From Bradyrhizobium liaoningense (lineage in GTDB: Bacteria > Pseudomonadota > Alphaproteobacteria > Rhizobiales > Xanthobacteraceae), in the NCBI RefSeq assembly GCF_018130955.1, contig NZ_JAFCJM010000019.1:1-64000 (forward strand): a stretch of DNA of 64,000 bases, given 5' to 3'. The notes beneath the pieces were generated by a model, which was given only the letters and a program-made list of their open reading frames with translations, did no database searches and was not told the DNA's origin. Of this stretch, positions 31,209 to 41,371 are shown piece by piece. Position numbers and translations under genes: made by a program. Each line of letters opens with the position of its first letter. Within the stretch, counting starts at the first letter, position 1.

Positions 31209-34200
31209 TTGCGCTACCAGCGTCAATCAATTCCTTTTACGAAACACGATGGATTCGACGTGGGGCATCCCAAAAAGGCCCGCGCCACGATTGGCGCGAC
31301 GAAGAAAAAGAAGAGTCTTTCGCGTTCCGCGATCTCCTCGACCTCGCCGCTTGGCATGGTGGCCCTCCATCTTCTCGAACAGTACGGAAAGTCCGGCCGC
31401 GACGGCATCGTCTTCCTTTGCGAAGACGAGAACAGGGCCGAGCGGCTGGGAGGCATCATCCACGCGCTCGACCCTTCGGTCGAAGTGCTGGTGTTTCCGC
31501 GATTGAATACGCTGCCATTCGATGGCCTGGAGCCGTCGCGCGAGATTGCCGGCCGGCGCAGCGCGGTCTTGCGGCGCCTCGCCAGGACAAAGAAGCCTGT
31601 CTTCCTGGTGTCGACGGCAGAGGCCATCATGGAGCGCCTTCCGCCGCCTGCGAACTGGTCGCGGTCGAGCCTGAGCCTGAAGGTGGAGGCGCCTTTTTCC
31701 GAGCAGGAGCTGGAAGACCGCCTGGCCGCCCTAGGCTACGATCTCGATGAAGAGGCGGAATATCCCGGGGGCGTTCTGTTCCATGGAAAAACGTTCGAGG
31801 TGTTTCCCGCGGGCGCGCTTGGCCCGTTCAGGATCGAGCACGCCGATGGCGTGGTTCGGCGGATCGTTGCCGTTGACCCCATCGAACACGAAGTCGTCTT
31901 CGAGACCAATGAGCTGATCGTCGATCCCATGTCCGAACGGCTCGCGTTCGGCGGCAAGCGCGCACAGCGGGCGACGCTATCGGACTATTGCGGTCGCGCC
32001 CGGTGGATCGTGGATGCCGGGGTGTTGGCCCACGCCGAGAGCTGGCTCGGCACGATCAAGGAGGCCGGCCGAAGGGAAGCGGAACGCGAGTATCTGGGGG
32101 ACGGGGAGTGGAAGCGGCTGAAGAAGCGGATGAGCGTGCTGCCACGGAAGGCGGCCTTCCACCCGACGCCGGAGTTTTCGAAGGTCCCCACGCCGCGAAA
32201 GGCCTTTCGCGCCTTTGTCGCCGACACGCAGCGCGCCGGATCGCGGCTGCTGTTCGTCGCTGCCGTCGAGGATGATTTGCGCGCGATGGAGCGCATGAGC
32301 GGGATCAAGGCCGAGCGGTTCGCCGATTGGAATGCCGTAACGAGGGGACGCAGCGACGAAGGCGCGCTCCTAGCTGACTTCGATGTCGGCTTCGTCGGCA
32401 CCGGCCGCAAGCCGCTTGTCATTGTCACTGCATCCGACGTGCTCGGCAGCCGGGCTCATCATCCGCAGCCCATGGCGAGAGCCTGGAATGCCGCGTTCGA
32501 TCACCCCGATGTGCCGGAGCAGGGCGCTGTCGTCGTCCATCTGCAGCGAGGGCTGGCGTTGCTCGATGGCCTGCAGACCGTCGACATGGGCGGCGGGACG
32601 CGGCGCGAGATGATCAGGCTGGCGTCCGCCGGCGACAACGCGATCCTCGTGCCGCCGGCCGACCTCGCGCTGATCTGGCCATATGCGACAGAGCGCGGCA
32701 AGCTCGTGCTGGACAGGGCGGATGGAAGTAGCTGGTGGGCGCGACGCACCGAGGCGGAGCAGGAGATCCAGGCCGCCGCAAAACAGCTCGCCAAGCACAT
32801 CAGCCAGCGCCGCCGCCGGCGCGCGCCCAAACTGGTCCCTCCCGGCCCGGGCTACGAGCGGTTCGTCGCGCGCTTTCCCTATTTCACGACCGTCGACCAG
32901 GCAAAAGCCATTCAGGACGTTCTCGATGATCTGGCGTCAGGTCATCCCATGGACCGCGTGATCTGCGGCGACGTCGGCTTTGGCAAGACCGAGGTGGCAT
33001 TGCGGGCGGCAGCCGCCGTGGCGCTTGCGGGAAAGCAGGTGGCGATCGGGGTGCCGACGACGGTCCTGGCAAGGCAGCATGTCGAAACCTTTCGCAAGCG
33101 GTTTGGTCCTTTCGGCATCGAGGTGGCAAGCCTGTCGCGCGCCAGTTCGGCTCTGGAGACGAGGCAGGCGAAAGAGGGGCTGCGCAGCGGAAAATTGAAA
33201 GTCGTGGTCGGCACGCAGGCGCTCGCCGCGAAGGATGTTAGGTTTGCCGATCTTGGCCTCGTCATCATCGACGAAGAGCAGCATTTTGGCGCGGCCGAGA
33301 AGGCGATGCTCTCGAGCCTGGCGAAAAATGCCCATACGCTCTGGATGAGCGCCACGCCGATCCCGCGGACTCTTGCGGCGGGTCTTGCAGGCTTTCGCGA
33401 CCTCAGTGTCATTGCGTCTCCGCCGGTCCATCGTCTCCCGATCGTCACCAGGATCGCACCGCTGTCGGATCCCGCCATTGCCGCGGCCTTGCTGCGGGAG
33501 CAAAGGCGGCATGGGCAGAGCTTCCTGATCTGTCCGCGCATCCAGGACCTCGAACCGATGCTGGCGCGCGTGCAATCGGTGGCGCCTGATCTGCGCATCG
33601 TCTGTCTCCATGGCAGGTTGCCCGTCGATGAGATCGACGACCGGATGATGCGCTTCGTCGAAGGCGATGCGGACGTCTTGCTCGCAACCAATATCGTGGA
33701 GAGTGGCCTCGATATTCCCCGCGCGAACACCATTGTCGTATGCTGGCCCGAAAAGTTCGGCCTGGCTCAACTTCACCAGCTCAGAGGGCGGGTCGGACGC
33801 GGTGGAACGCGGGCCTTTGCACATCTGTTGACCGACTCGACGTCCGAGCAGTCCGAAAAGCGTCTGGCGGTGCTGGAAGAGTTCAGCAGGCCTGGCGCGG
33901 GCTTTGCGATCAGCGAGCGCGACCTCGACCTCAGAGGAGCGGGGGATCTGTTTTCGGAGCGGCAGTCCGGCCATGTGCAGGTTTTTGGACCGGTGCTCTA
34001 CAGTCATCTCCTGAAGCTCGCCTCCGAGAAGACCAAGGATGGCGGCGGCGATCTCTGGGTGCCCGATCTCAACCTCCCACTCGCGGACATGTTGCCTGCA
34101 AGCTATGTGCAGTCGGAATCGGTCCGGCTCGAAATCTATGGCCGTGCCGCCAGGTGCCGCAGCGAAGACGATCTGGAAGATCTGGAGGAGGAGACGTCCC

Positions 34201-34457
34201 GCCGCTTCGGCAGGCTGCCGCCGCCGGCTCGCGATTTCTTCGCCGCAGCCAGGCTCAGGATCGAGTGCAAGCGACGCGGCATCGTGAGGCTTGATGTCGG
34301 GCCGGAGGCCGTTGCGGCGACATTCCTTCCCGGACGGCTGCGGAAATCCAGGGCGCGTTCGCTGCAGCGCGACGGCGATCGCGTCGTCTACGCCAGCAAG
34401 GGGCAGGAGCAGCCGTTCGTCCGTGTGGAGGAGTTCCTGGATCTCCTGGACGAGTGA
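31209..34457 (+). CDS. Mfd-like superfamily 2 helicase (TRCF paralogue)
   Basis: About 1082 residues. The N-terminal UvrB-homology part has LVFPRLNTLPFDGLEPS and VFLVSTAEAIMERLPPP. A degraded RNA-polymerase-interaction region (VVVHLQRGLALLDGLQTVDM) follows where Mfd has HLEHGVGRY. The translocase has GDVGFGKTE, DEEQHFG, MSATPIPRTL, ATNIVESGLDIPRAN and LHQLRGRVGR; the C-terminal TRCF domain follows. It is shorter than E. coli Mfd (1148). The RID-like segment has lost the usual aromatic/glycine core, so it may not bind RNA polymerase as Mfd does. Start is uncertain: TTG 31209 or GTG 31260, neither with a strong ribosome site. A housekeeping mfd is expected elsewhere. Confidence 0.88.
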   Translation: MRYQRQSIPFTKHDGFDVGHPKKARATIGATKKKKSLSRSAISSTSPLGMVALHLLEQYGKSGRDGIVFLCEDENRAERLGGIIHALDPSVEVLVFPRLNTLPFDGLEPSREIAGRRSAVLRRLARTKKPVFLVSTAEAIMERLPPPANWSRSSLSLKVEAPFSEQELEDRLAALGYDLDEEAEYPGGVLFHGKTFEVFPAGALGPFRIEHADGVVRRIVAVDPIEHEVVFETNELIVDPMSERLAFGGKRAQRATLSDYCGRARWIVDAGVLAHAESWLGTIKEAGRREAEREYLGDGEWKRLKKRMSVLPRKAAFHPTPEFSKVPTPRKAFRAFVADTQRAGSRLLFVAAVEDDLRAMERMSGIKAERFADWNAVTRGRSDEGALLADFDVGFVGTGRKPLVIVTASDVLGSRAHHPQPMARAWNAAFDHPDVPEQGAVVVHLQRGLALLDGLQTVDMGGGTRREMIRLASAGDNAILVPPADLALIWPYATERGKLVLDRADGSSWWARRTEAEQEIQAAAKQLAKHISQRRRRRAPKLVPPGPGYERFVARFPYFTTVDQAKAIQDVLDDLASGHPMDRVICGDVGFGKTEVALRAAAAVALAGKQVAIGVPTTVLARQHVETFRKRFGPFGIEVASLSRASSALETRQAKEGLRSGKLKVVVGTQALAAKDVRFADLGLVIIDEEQHFGAAEKAMLSSLAKNAHTLWMSATPIPRTLAAGLAGFRDLSVIASPPVHRLPIVTRIAPLSDPAIAAALLREQRRHGQSFLICPRIQDLEPMLARVQSVAPDLRIVCLHGRLPVDEIDDRMMRFVEGDADVLLATNIVESGLDIPRANTIVVCWPEKFGLAQLHQLRGRVGRGGTRAFAHLLTDSTSEQSEKRLAVLEEFSRPGAGFAISERDLDLRGAGDLFSERQSGHVQVFGPVLYSHLLKLASEKTKDGGGDLWVPDLNLPLADMLPASYVQSESVRLEIYGRAARCRSEDDLEDLEEETSRRFGRLPPPARDFFAAARLRIECKRRGIVRLDVGPEAVAATFLPGRLRKSRARSLQRDGDRVVYASKGQEQPFVRVEEFLDLLDE

Positions 34458-34615
34458 AAATGGCTCCCGTTGTGCTTTTGCGCATGCGTTTGTTTCGGGC
34501 AGGCTGAGGCGGCCATGTGGATTGGTCGACGACAGCGCGGAAGGATCACTATACTGTCCGAATGATGCGCCACGGGAGCGGGCTGGCTGGCGCTTTCCGC
34601 GATAAGGACAATGCA

Positions 34616-36937
34616 ATGACCGACACCATTGGCTTCCCGGATCCCGGCCTCGATCTCTCGGACGGTTTCAGGCCGCACACCTCGCATTGGGGTGTGTTCT
34701 CGGCGCGCAACGGTGCGGCCGGGCTCGAAGTCAGGGCATATGCGGGGGACCCCGATCCGAGCGGCATCATCGACAATTTTCCCGGCGCGTTGCGTCACCA
34801 GGCCCGCATCGCCCAGCCGGCGATCCGCCGCGGCTGGCTCGAGAACGGCCCCGGCCCCGATGCGCGCCGCGGCCGCGACGAATTCGTTTCCGTCAGTTGG
34901 GAGAAGGCGCTCGATCTCCTCGGGGACGAGCTGTCGCGCATCCGCGACGCCAGCGGCCCGTCTTCAGTGTTCGGCGGCTCCTATGGCTGGTCGAGCGCTG
35001 GCCGCTTCCATCATGCGCAGAGCCAGGTTCATCGCTTCCTCAACATCGCGATGGGCGGTTATGTGCGTTCGGTGAACACCTATTCGTCGGGTGCGTCCTC
35101 GGTGCTCCTGCCGCAGATTCTCTGCGGTTACGAAGACATCACCAGGCGCAACGTCACCTGGGAGCAGATCGTCGCCGAGACGGATATCGTGCTGGCGTTC
35201 GGCGGCATGGCGCTGAAGAACTCCATGGTGGCCGGCGGCTCCATCAGCAAGCATGTCGAGCGCGGCGCGATGGCGGCGGCGCGCCGCCGCGGTTGCGAGT
35301 TCATCCTGGTCAGTCCACTGCGTGACGACCTGCCCGCGGAGGCCGGCGCCGAATGGATGACATGCATTCCCGGCACCGACACCGCGCTGATGCTCGGCAT
35401 CGTCCACACGCTGGTCACGGAAGACCTGCATGATCAGGCTTTCCTCGATCGCTACACCGAGGGGTGGCCCGTCTTCCTGCGCTATCTCACCGGCGAGAGC
35501 GATGGGCAAGCCAAGCACGCCGAATGGGCCGCCGCGATCTCTGGTGTCGATGCGAACAGCATCCGCAAGCTCGCGCGCCGCCTCGCCGGAAAAAGGGCAC
35601 TCATCACCGTCTCCCATTCGCTGCAGCGCGCCGAGCATGGCGAGCAGCCGGTGTGGATGGGCATGGTGCTGGCGGCAGCGCTCGGCCAGATCGGTCTGCC
35701 CGGCGGCGGCTACGCCTATTCGCTCGGCGCGATCGGTTATTACGGTCGCCGCGTCAACGACGTGCCGGGGCCGACGCTCGGGCAGAGCCGCAATGGCGTT
35801 GCGGATTTCATTCCGGTGGCGCGCATCGCCGACATGCTGCTCAATCCCGGCAGCACCTATCGCTACAATGGCGAGACACGTACCTATCCGGACATCCGCC
35901 TCGTCTACTGGGCGGGCGGCAATCCCTTCCATCACCATCAGGACATCAACCGCCTGCGCAAGGCGTTTGCGAAGGTCGACACGCTGGTCGTGCACGAACT
36001 CGCCTGGACCGCCACCGCCCGGCACGCCGACATCGTGCTGCCCGCGACCATGACGCTGGAGCGCGAGGACATCGGCTATTCCACCAATGATCCCCTCATG
36101 GTTGCCATGCACCGCATCGCCGAGCCGTTTGGCCTTGCGCGCGACGACTACGATATCTTTGCCGATCTCGCCGACCGTCTCGGCGCGCGCGAACCTTTTA
36201 CCGAAGGCCGCACGTCGCGGGAGTGGCTCGCACATCTCTATGAGCCGACCCGCGCCTCGCTTGCCAGGCGCGGTCTCGAGGCGCCGAGCTTCGACGAATT
36301 CTGGGCCCGCGGCAGCCTGGTGGTGCCGCAGCAGCCCGACGACGGCGGCCGGCTGCGCCGCTTCCGCGAGGATCCGGTCGCGCATGCCCTGCCGACGCCG
36401 AGCGGACGCGTCGAAATCTTTTCGCAGAAGATCGCGGCTCATGGCGATGCCGATTGCCCGGGCCATCCAGTCTGGCTCGAGAAGACCGATATGCCAAAGC
36501 CCGGCGCGCCCTGCTTCCTCGTTGCCAACCAGCCGGTGACGCGCCTGCACAGCCAGCTCGATTTCGGCGGACACTCGCTTGCGGCAAAACATCGGGGACG
36601 CGAGGTCGCGCGCATGAACCCGCGCGACGCGGATGCTCGCGGCATCAAGGACGGCGACATCATCCGCCTGTTCAACGCGCGCGGCGCCTGCCTTGCCGCG
36701 GTCCATGTCACCGACGGCATCGCGCCCGGCGTCGTCCAGTTGCCGACCGGCGCCTGGTACGACCCGATGGATCCGGAGGAGGAGGCGCCGCTCTGCGTTC
36801 ACGGCAATCCGAACGTACTCACCCGCGACATCGGCACCTCATCCTTTGCGCAGGGTTGCACCGGCCAGCTCACGACGGTCGAGGTGGAGAAGTTCACCGG
36901 CAATCTGCCGCCGATCCGCGCATTCGATCCGGTGTAG
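34616..36937 (+). CDS. molybdopterin-dependent oxidoreductase, BisC/TorZ type
   Basis: About 773 residues of the DMSO-reductase family, the size of biotin sulfoxide reductase. GGSYGWSSAGRFHHAQ and NTYSSGASSVLLPQI correspond to the region with the Mo-ligating serine; no N-terminal Fe-S Cys motif and no Tat signal are present, as in cytoplasmic BisC. The C-terminal molydop-binding domain has FLVANQPVTRLHSQLDFG and GVVQLPTGAWYDP. It would reduce S- or N-oxides (biotin or methionine sulfoxide, TMAO). ATG 34616 follows AAGGA. A MarR regulator starts 3 bases after the stop, so the two are one transcript. Confidence 0.9.
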   Translation: MTDTIGFPDPGLDLSDGFRPHTSHWGVFSARNGAAGLEVRAYAGDPDPSGIIDNFPGALRHQARIAQPAIRRGWLENGPGPDARRGRDEFVSVSWEKALDLLGDELSRIRDASGPSSVFGGSYGWSSAGRFHHAQSQVHRFLNIAMGGYVRSVNTYSSGASSVLLPQILCGYEDITRRNVTWEQIVAETDIVLAFGGMALKNSMVAGGSISKHVERGAMAAARRRGCEFILVSPLRDDLPAEAGAEWMTCIPGTDTALMLGIVHTLVTEDLHDQAFLDRYTEGWPVFLRYLTGESDGQAKHAEWAAAISGVDANSIRKLARRLAGKRALITVSHSLQRAEHGEQPVWMGMVLAAALGQIGLPGGGYAYSLGAIGYYGRRVNDVPGPTLGQSRNGVADFIPVARIADMLLNPGSTYRYNGETRTYPDIRLVYWAGGNPFHHHQDINRLRKAFAKVDTLVVHELAWTATARHADIVLPATMTLEREDIGYSTNDPLMVAMHRIAEPFGLARDDYDIFADLADRLGAREPFTEGRTSREWLAHLYEPTRASLARRGLEAPSFDEFWARGSLVVPQQPDDGGRLRRFREDPVAHALPTPSGRVEIFSQKIAAHGDADCPGHPVWLEKTDMPKPGAPCFLVANQPVTRLHSQLDFGGHSLAAKHRGREVARMNPRDADARGIKDGDIIRLFNARGACLAAVHVTDGIAPGVVQLPTGAWYDPMDPEEEAPLCVHGNPNVLTRDIGTSSFAQGCTGQLTTVEVEKFTGNLPPIRAFDPV

Positions 36938-36940
36938 GGG

Positions 36941-37417
36941 ATGAATGCCAGAAAGTCCGGGACTGCGTGGCGGCATGCCAATGTCGGTCGCCTTCTCAAC
37001 AACGCGGTGCGTCGCTTCGAGGCCCGCGTCCTCGAACTGATGAGCGCGCACGGTCATGCCGAGACGCGCATCGCCCATGTGGGCCTGACCCGAAATCTCG
37101 ACGTCGAGGGGACGCGGTTGACCGAGCTCGCCCGGCGCGCCTCGATGAGCAAGCAGGCTATGGGGGAACTTGTCGACCAATGTGTCGAGCTCGGCCTGGT
37201 CGACCGCATTCCGGATCCGAGCGACGGCCGCGCCCGCATCGTCAAGTTCACGCCGGCCGGCCTGATCTGGCTGAATGCCTTTCGGGATGCGGTCGATGTG
37301 GCCGAGCGCGAGATGCGTGCCGAGCTCGGCAAGGCGAGCATGGAGGCGATCCTGAAGGGGCTCGCGGCCTATGGCGCGCGTTTCGATACGCTCGACGATG
37401 ACGATATAGTCAGGTAG
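36941..37417 (+). CDS. MarR-family transcriptional regulator
   Basis: 158 residues with a winged helix: TRLTELARRASMSKQAMGEL recognition region and LVDRIPDPSDGRARIVKFT wing. The N-terminal helix (NNAVRRFEARVLELM) serves for dimerisation. It starts 3 bases after the molybdoenzyme stop and lies directly before the FAD monooxygenase, so it probably controls one or both, perhaps in response to an aromatic ligand. The ligand and operator are unknown. Confidence 0.9.
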   Translation: MNARKSGTAWRHANVGRLLNNAVRRFEARVLELMSAHGHAETRIAHVGLTRNLDVEGTRLTELARRASMSKQAMGELVDQCVELGLVDRIPDPSDGRARIVKFTPAGLIWLNAFRDAVDVAEREMRAELGKASMEAILKGLAAYGARFDTLDDDDIVR

Positions 37418-37453
37418 CTTGACGAATTCGTCAGGCACCCTTACCATGCAGGA

Positions 37454-39136
37454 ATGCCTGGTGGGAGACGCGCCTTGGAAACACGCCTGACGACCTCCGT
37501 GCTCATCGTGGGCGGCGGCCCTTGCGGGCTCATGCTGGCCAACGAGCTCGGGCGGCGCGGCGTCTCCGCGCTCCTCGTCGACGAAAAGCACGGGACGGCG
37601 TTCAATCCGCAAGCCAATGCGACCCAGGCCCGCTCGATGGAGCATTATCGCCGGCTCGGCTTTGCCGACGAGATCAGGCAGGCGGGGCTACCTGCCGACT
37701 ATCCGACCGACGTTGCCTACTTCACCCGCTACACCGCTTATGAGCTGGCGCGGTTTCAATTGCCGTCCTCGAGCCGCGCGACCGAACTCGTCAAGGGATT
37801 GTCGGGCTCGTGGAGCGCCGCGGAGCTACCTCATCGCGTCCCGCAAAAATATGTCGAGGCGGTGCTGCGCCGGCATGCCGAGCGGCTGCCGGGAATCCGG
37901 CTTCATTACGGTCACCGTCTGGTGAGCTACGCCGAACACGGCGACGGCATCGTCGGCGAAATCGAATGCCACGATGATAGCAGCCGCTTTCAGGTTCATG
38001 CCGATTTTCTGGTTGGCGCAGACGGGCCGCGCTCCATGGTCCGGCAGTCGCTCGGCATTGCCTATGGCGGCGAGACCGGGATCCAGCGCGATTTCATGGG
38101 CGGACGAATGCTCGCCGTCTATCTCCGTTCGCCGGATTTTTACGCAAGCATCCCTCACGCCAAGGCGTGGATGTACAACTGTTTTAACGGCGATCGCCGC
38201 GCCTTCATGGCGTCCGTGAACGGGCGCGACGAATTCGCGTTCCACACCCAGCTTCGGCCCGGCGAGGACGAGACCGCGATCACCGCCCATGAGGCGAAGG
38301 CCGCGTTCCAGCGCGCATGCGGCGCGCCGATCGAATGCGAGGTGCTGTCCCATTTGACCTGGACCGCAGGTCATGCGCTGGTCGCCGATGGCATGCAGCG
38401 GGGCAGGGTTTTGCTCGGCGGCGACGCCGCCCATCTGTTCACGCCGACCGGCGGGCTCGGCTACAACACCGCGATCGAGGACGCCGTCAACCTCGGCTGG
38501 AAGCTCGCAAGCGTCGTCAAGGGCATCAGTCCGCTTGCGCTCCTCGACAGCTACGAGGTCGAGCGCCGTCCGGTCGCGCTGCGCAACACCTTCTATGCGC
38601 GGCGCTTCGCCGACTCGCTCGGCCTGTTTGCGGCCGTGCCGGAACTGGAGGAGGCGACCGAAGCGGGCAACGACGCGAGGCGCACGGCCGGCGCCTATCT
38701 CGAACAACACGCCCGCGCCGAATTCAACATCCCCGGCATCACCTTCGGCGGGCGCTATGACACCTCGCCGATCATCCTGTCCGACGGCACCCAGCCGCCG
38801 CCCGACGCCGCAAATGTCTACGTGCCGAGCGCCTGTCCAGGAGGCCGCGCGCCGCATGCCTGGCTCGACGACGGCGTATCCCTGTATGACCTGTTCGGAT
38901 TCGAATGGACGCTGCTGCAGTTCGACGATGTCGTATCTGCTGAAGGTGCGTTGCGCGACGCGGCGCAGGCGCTCGGCGCCGACGTGAAGCTCGTCACGCT
39001 GCCCCGGCAATTGCGCGACCTATATGAAGCGGACCTCGCGCTGATCCGTTCCGATCAGATCGTGGCCTGGCGCGGCAGCGCGTCGCAGGCGGGGATGCTC
39101 GGCCGCGTGCTTGGCGGCGCGCTCGGGCACGGCTGA
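37454..39136 (+). CDS. FAD-dependent aromatic monooxygenase (class A)
   Basis: 560 residues. Rossmann GGGPCGLMLANELGRRG at the N-terminus binds FAD ADP; LVGADGPRSMVR is the DG motif and LLGGDAAHLFTPTGGLGYNT the GD motif. A C-terminal thioredoxin-like domain (from about residue 450) makes it the MhpA/PheA/polyketide hydroxylase branch. It hydroxylates an aromatic or polyketide substrate with NAD(P)H and O2. The start may instead be TTG 37475, 8 bases after GGGAG, which would drop seven residues. The MarR gene just upstream is the probable regulator. Confidence 0.9.
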   Translation: MPGGRRALETRLTTSVLIVGGGPCGLMLANELGRRGVSALLVDEKHGTAFNPQANATQARSMEHYRRLGFADEIRQAGLPADYPTDVAYFTRYTAYELARFQLPSSSRATELVKGLSGSWSAAELPHRVPQKYVEAVLRRHAERLPGIRLHYGHRLVSYAEHGDGIVGEIECHDDSSRFQVHADFLVGADGPRSMVRQSLGIAYGGETGIQRDFMGGRMLAVYLRSPDFYASIPHAKAWMYNCFNGDRRAFMASVNGRDEFAFHTQLRPGEDETAITAHEAKAAFQRACGAPIECEVLSHLTWTAGHALVADGMQRGRVLLGGDAAHLFTPTGGLGYNTAIEDAVNLGWKLASVVKGISPLALLDSYEVERRPVALRNTFYARRFADSLGLFAAVPELEEATEAGNDARRTAGAYLEQHARAEFNIPGITFGGRYDTSPIILSDGTQPPPDAANVYVPSACPGGRAPHAWLDDGVSLYDLFGFEWTLLQFDDVVSAEGALRDAAQALGADVKLVTLPRQLRDLYEADLALIRSDQIVAWRGSASQAGMLGRVLGGALGHG

Positions 39137-39229
39137 TAAGCCGTTTGCGTAGCCGCCCGTCGAACCGGCTGGCGCCCGATGCGCGCGGGTGATATCGGCT
39201 GACATGCTTTTCGGGATGCGCTTTTAGAC

Positions 39230-39814
39230 ATGAAAACCACGCTGCTGAAATCTGAGAACTATGCCCGCTCGCCGTGGAAGAACGGCGGTGGCATTTTCAC
39301 CGATATCGCGGATGCTCATCGTTCCGATGCGCCGGCGAAAGATTGGGACAGCCTGCTCTGGCGCTTCGCCGGCACGCCGATCGTGACGCCCGGTCCGTTC
39401 TCGCATATGCCTGGCATCGATCGCCTGCAGATGGTCGTGCGCGGACGCGGGCTGGTGCTTAGGGCGCCGGGCCAGGATTTTGACGAGCGCGAGGCGTTCA
39501 CGACCGTGCGCTTTACTGGGGAACTTCCGATCGTGACCGAGCTCGAGGCCGGTCCGGTCGAGGTCGTGAACCTGATGGCGCGGCGCGGTGCGGCGGAGAT
39601 CGAGCTGTTGGCTCTGCAAGAGCCTGGCGATCGGCATTTGCCAGCCGGCACGCATCTCCTTTACGCGGCATGTGGCGATTGCAGCATCCGGCTCGATGGC
39701 GAGGAGTTTGCGATTCTGGGCGGCGACACGTTGAGGGTTGACCTGACCGGGGCGTCGAAGCTCGCGCTCGTTTCGGGATTGGCGGTGCTGGGGTCGATTT
39801 ACCTCGTCGCGTAA
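39230..39814 (+). CDS. HutD/Ves family protein
   Basis: 194 residues, a double-stranded beta-helix (cupin-like) protein. SPWKNGGGIFTDIA near the N-terminus is the family signature; LWRFAGTPIVTPGPFSHMPG and the later ELEAGPVEVVNLMARRG follow the HutD pattern. HutD proteins associate with histidine utilisation and Ves with cold stress; the biochemical role is unclear. No hut genes are near, so this is an isolated member. It is transcribed with the same polarity as its neighbours but separated by about 90 bases on each side. Confidence 0.85.
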   Translation: MKTTLLKSENYARSPWKNGGGIFTDIADAHRSDAPAKDWDSLLWRFAGTPIVTPGPFSHMPGIDRLQMVVRGRGLVLRAPGQDFDEREAFTTVRFTGELPIVTELEAGPVEVVNLMARRGAAEIELLALQEPGDRHLPAGTHLLYAACGDCSIRLDGEEFAILGGDTLRVDLTGASKLALVSGLAVLGSIYLVA

Positions 39815-39921
39815 ACGGCAATCGACCCGCGTAATGCAGGACCGGATCGCGGGCGGAGCGGTTGACGTCGTCGCATGGCAACACGATATCTCCATGGAAC
39901 CAGATCCGCCCGGAGTAGACC

Positions 39922-41112
39922 ATGAACGCGCCGCCCAACATCGATCCCGCCGCGGCCGCCGGCGTCCTGCACTGGCTGACCAACGAGACCCGCGACCAGC
40001 GCTTCATCGACAACATTTTTGCCGACATGTGCATCCGCCTCCAGCAGGCCGGCATTCCGCTCAAGCGGTCGACGTTGCATGTCCTGATCCAACACCCGCA
40101 ATGGCTTGGCGCCCGCTTCATGTGGGCCGACGGAATGCGCGAGGCGGAGATTTCGCGGGTCGACTTTGACGTGCGGGGGCGGTCCGAATTCATCGGCAGC
40201 CCCGCCAACGAGATCTTTGACGGTGCAACCGAGGTGCGCGAGAATCTCGAACGCGACCCGTCATCGGGGCGCAAGCACGCTCTCTATGACGAGATGCGGG
40301 CGATGGGCCTGACCGAATACGTCGCCTGGCCGATCTACCACACGCTCGGCAAGCGGCATCTCGTCACCTTTGCGACCGACCGTCGCGGCGGCTTTGACGA
40401 AGCGCATATCGCCGCCCTGAAGAGCTTGCTGCCGGTGCTGGCGCTGGTCAGCGAGATCCGCATCAAGAACCGGCTGGCGCGGACGCTGCTCGAGACCTAT
40501 GTCGGCTCGCATGCGGGCGAGCTGATCCTGGCCGGCGCCACGCGGCGCGGCACCGGAACGACGGTGCGCGCCGCGATCATGATCTGCGATCTCAGGGATT
40601 TCACTAAAATCTCCGACAACTGGCCGCGCGACGACGTCATCGATCTCCTCAACGATTATTTCGACGCGATGAGCGAGCCGATCGCAAAGCACGGTGGAGA
40701 GATTTTGAAATTCATCGGCGACGGCCTGCTCGCCATTTTCCCGCTGAACAAGCCTTCGGCCTGCGCCAACCTGCTGCAAGCCGTGTCCGAGGCGCGTCAG
40801 GCCATGGCTGCGCTGAATATGAACAACGAGGCAAGCGGCCGCGCGTTGCTGAATTACGGCATCGGCGTTCACGTCGGCGACGTCATGTACGGCAACATTG
40901 GCTCGCGCGCGCGGCTCGACTTCACCGTCATCGGTCCCGCCGTCAACATGGCCTCGCGCCTCGAAGCTCTCACCAAGCAGTTGGGACGCACGGTGCTGCT
41001 GTCCCGTGCATTCGCGGACCTTGTAAAGAGCGATTTCGATCTCGAGCGCGTCGGCGAACATGCGGTGCGCGGCTTCAGCGAGCCCGTCGAGCTGTTCGCG
41101 TACAACGGCTGA
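39922..41112 (+). CDS. class III adenylyl cyclase
   Basis: 396 residues. N-terminal region of about 190 residues is a sensor of unknown fold (GAF-like in feel). The cyclase domain has metal-binding D223 (CDLRDFTKI) and D267 (FIGDGLLAIF), transition-state N342 and R346 (NMASRLEAL), and purine-selecting K263 and D333, which indicate ATP rather than GTP. Soluble, no membrane helices. Bradyrhizobia carry many such enzymes. Nothing nearby says what it senses. Confidence 0.92.
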   Translation: MNAPPNIDPAAAAGVLHWLTNETRDQRFIDNIFADMCIRLQQAGIPLKRSTLHVLIQHPQWLGARFMWADGMREAEISRVDFDVRGRSEFIGSPANEIFDGATEVRENLERDPSSGRKHALYDEMRAMGLTEYVAWPIYHTLGKRHLVTFATDRRGGFDEAHIAALKSLLPVLALVSEIRIKNRLARTLLETYVGSHAGELILAGATRRGTGTTVRAAIMICDLRDFTKISDNWPRDDVIDLLNDYFDAMSEPIAKHGGEILKFIGDGLLAIFPLNKPSACANLLQAVSEARQAMAALNMNNEASGRALLNYGIGVHVGDVMYGNIGSRARLDFTVIGPAVNMASRLEALTKQLGRTVLLSRAFADLVKSDFDLERVGEHAVRGFSEPVELFAYNG

Positions 41113-41371
41113 AGGCCATCACCTGTCTACTCGCCTCTGAGAAGCATCTCACCGCGCTTCCCTGCATCATAACGTCATCATTGCTGTCTTAGATGCATGC
41201 AGTGAGAGATACAACTGCAGGTTAACCTAATTTGTCACAGTGAATTCACTTCTCTGATTTTTGGCGCGGGTGTACAAACACATCGTTAGGTTGAATGCTC
41301 TGGGATTATTGCCCCACAGTAGCGCGCCAGCTATCGCCGTTTTTTCAACGAGATGCGATCCGGAGGCTGTC

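Noticed and set aside
31212..31220. CGCTACCAG matching the tRNA-Met 3' end, as a right attachment site
   Set aside because: Only nine bases match, expected by chance in a window this size, and it lies inside the start region of the Mfd-like gene.
32937..34616. 559-codon frame opposite the Mfd-like helicase
   Set aside because: The plus strand has all helicase motifs; the antisense frame lacks any recognisable motif.
34964..36802. 612-codon frame opposite the molybdoenzyme
   Set aside because: GC-codon shadow; the sense protein is clearly conserved.
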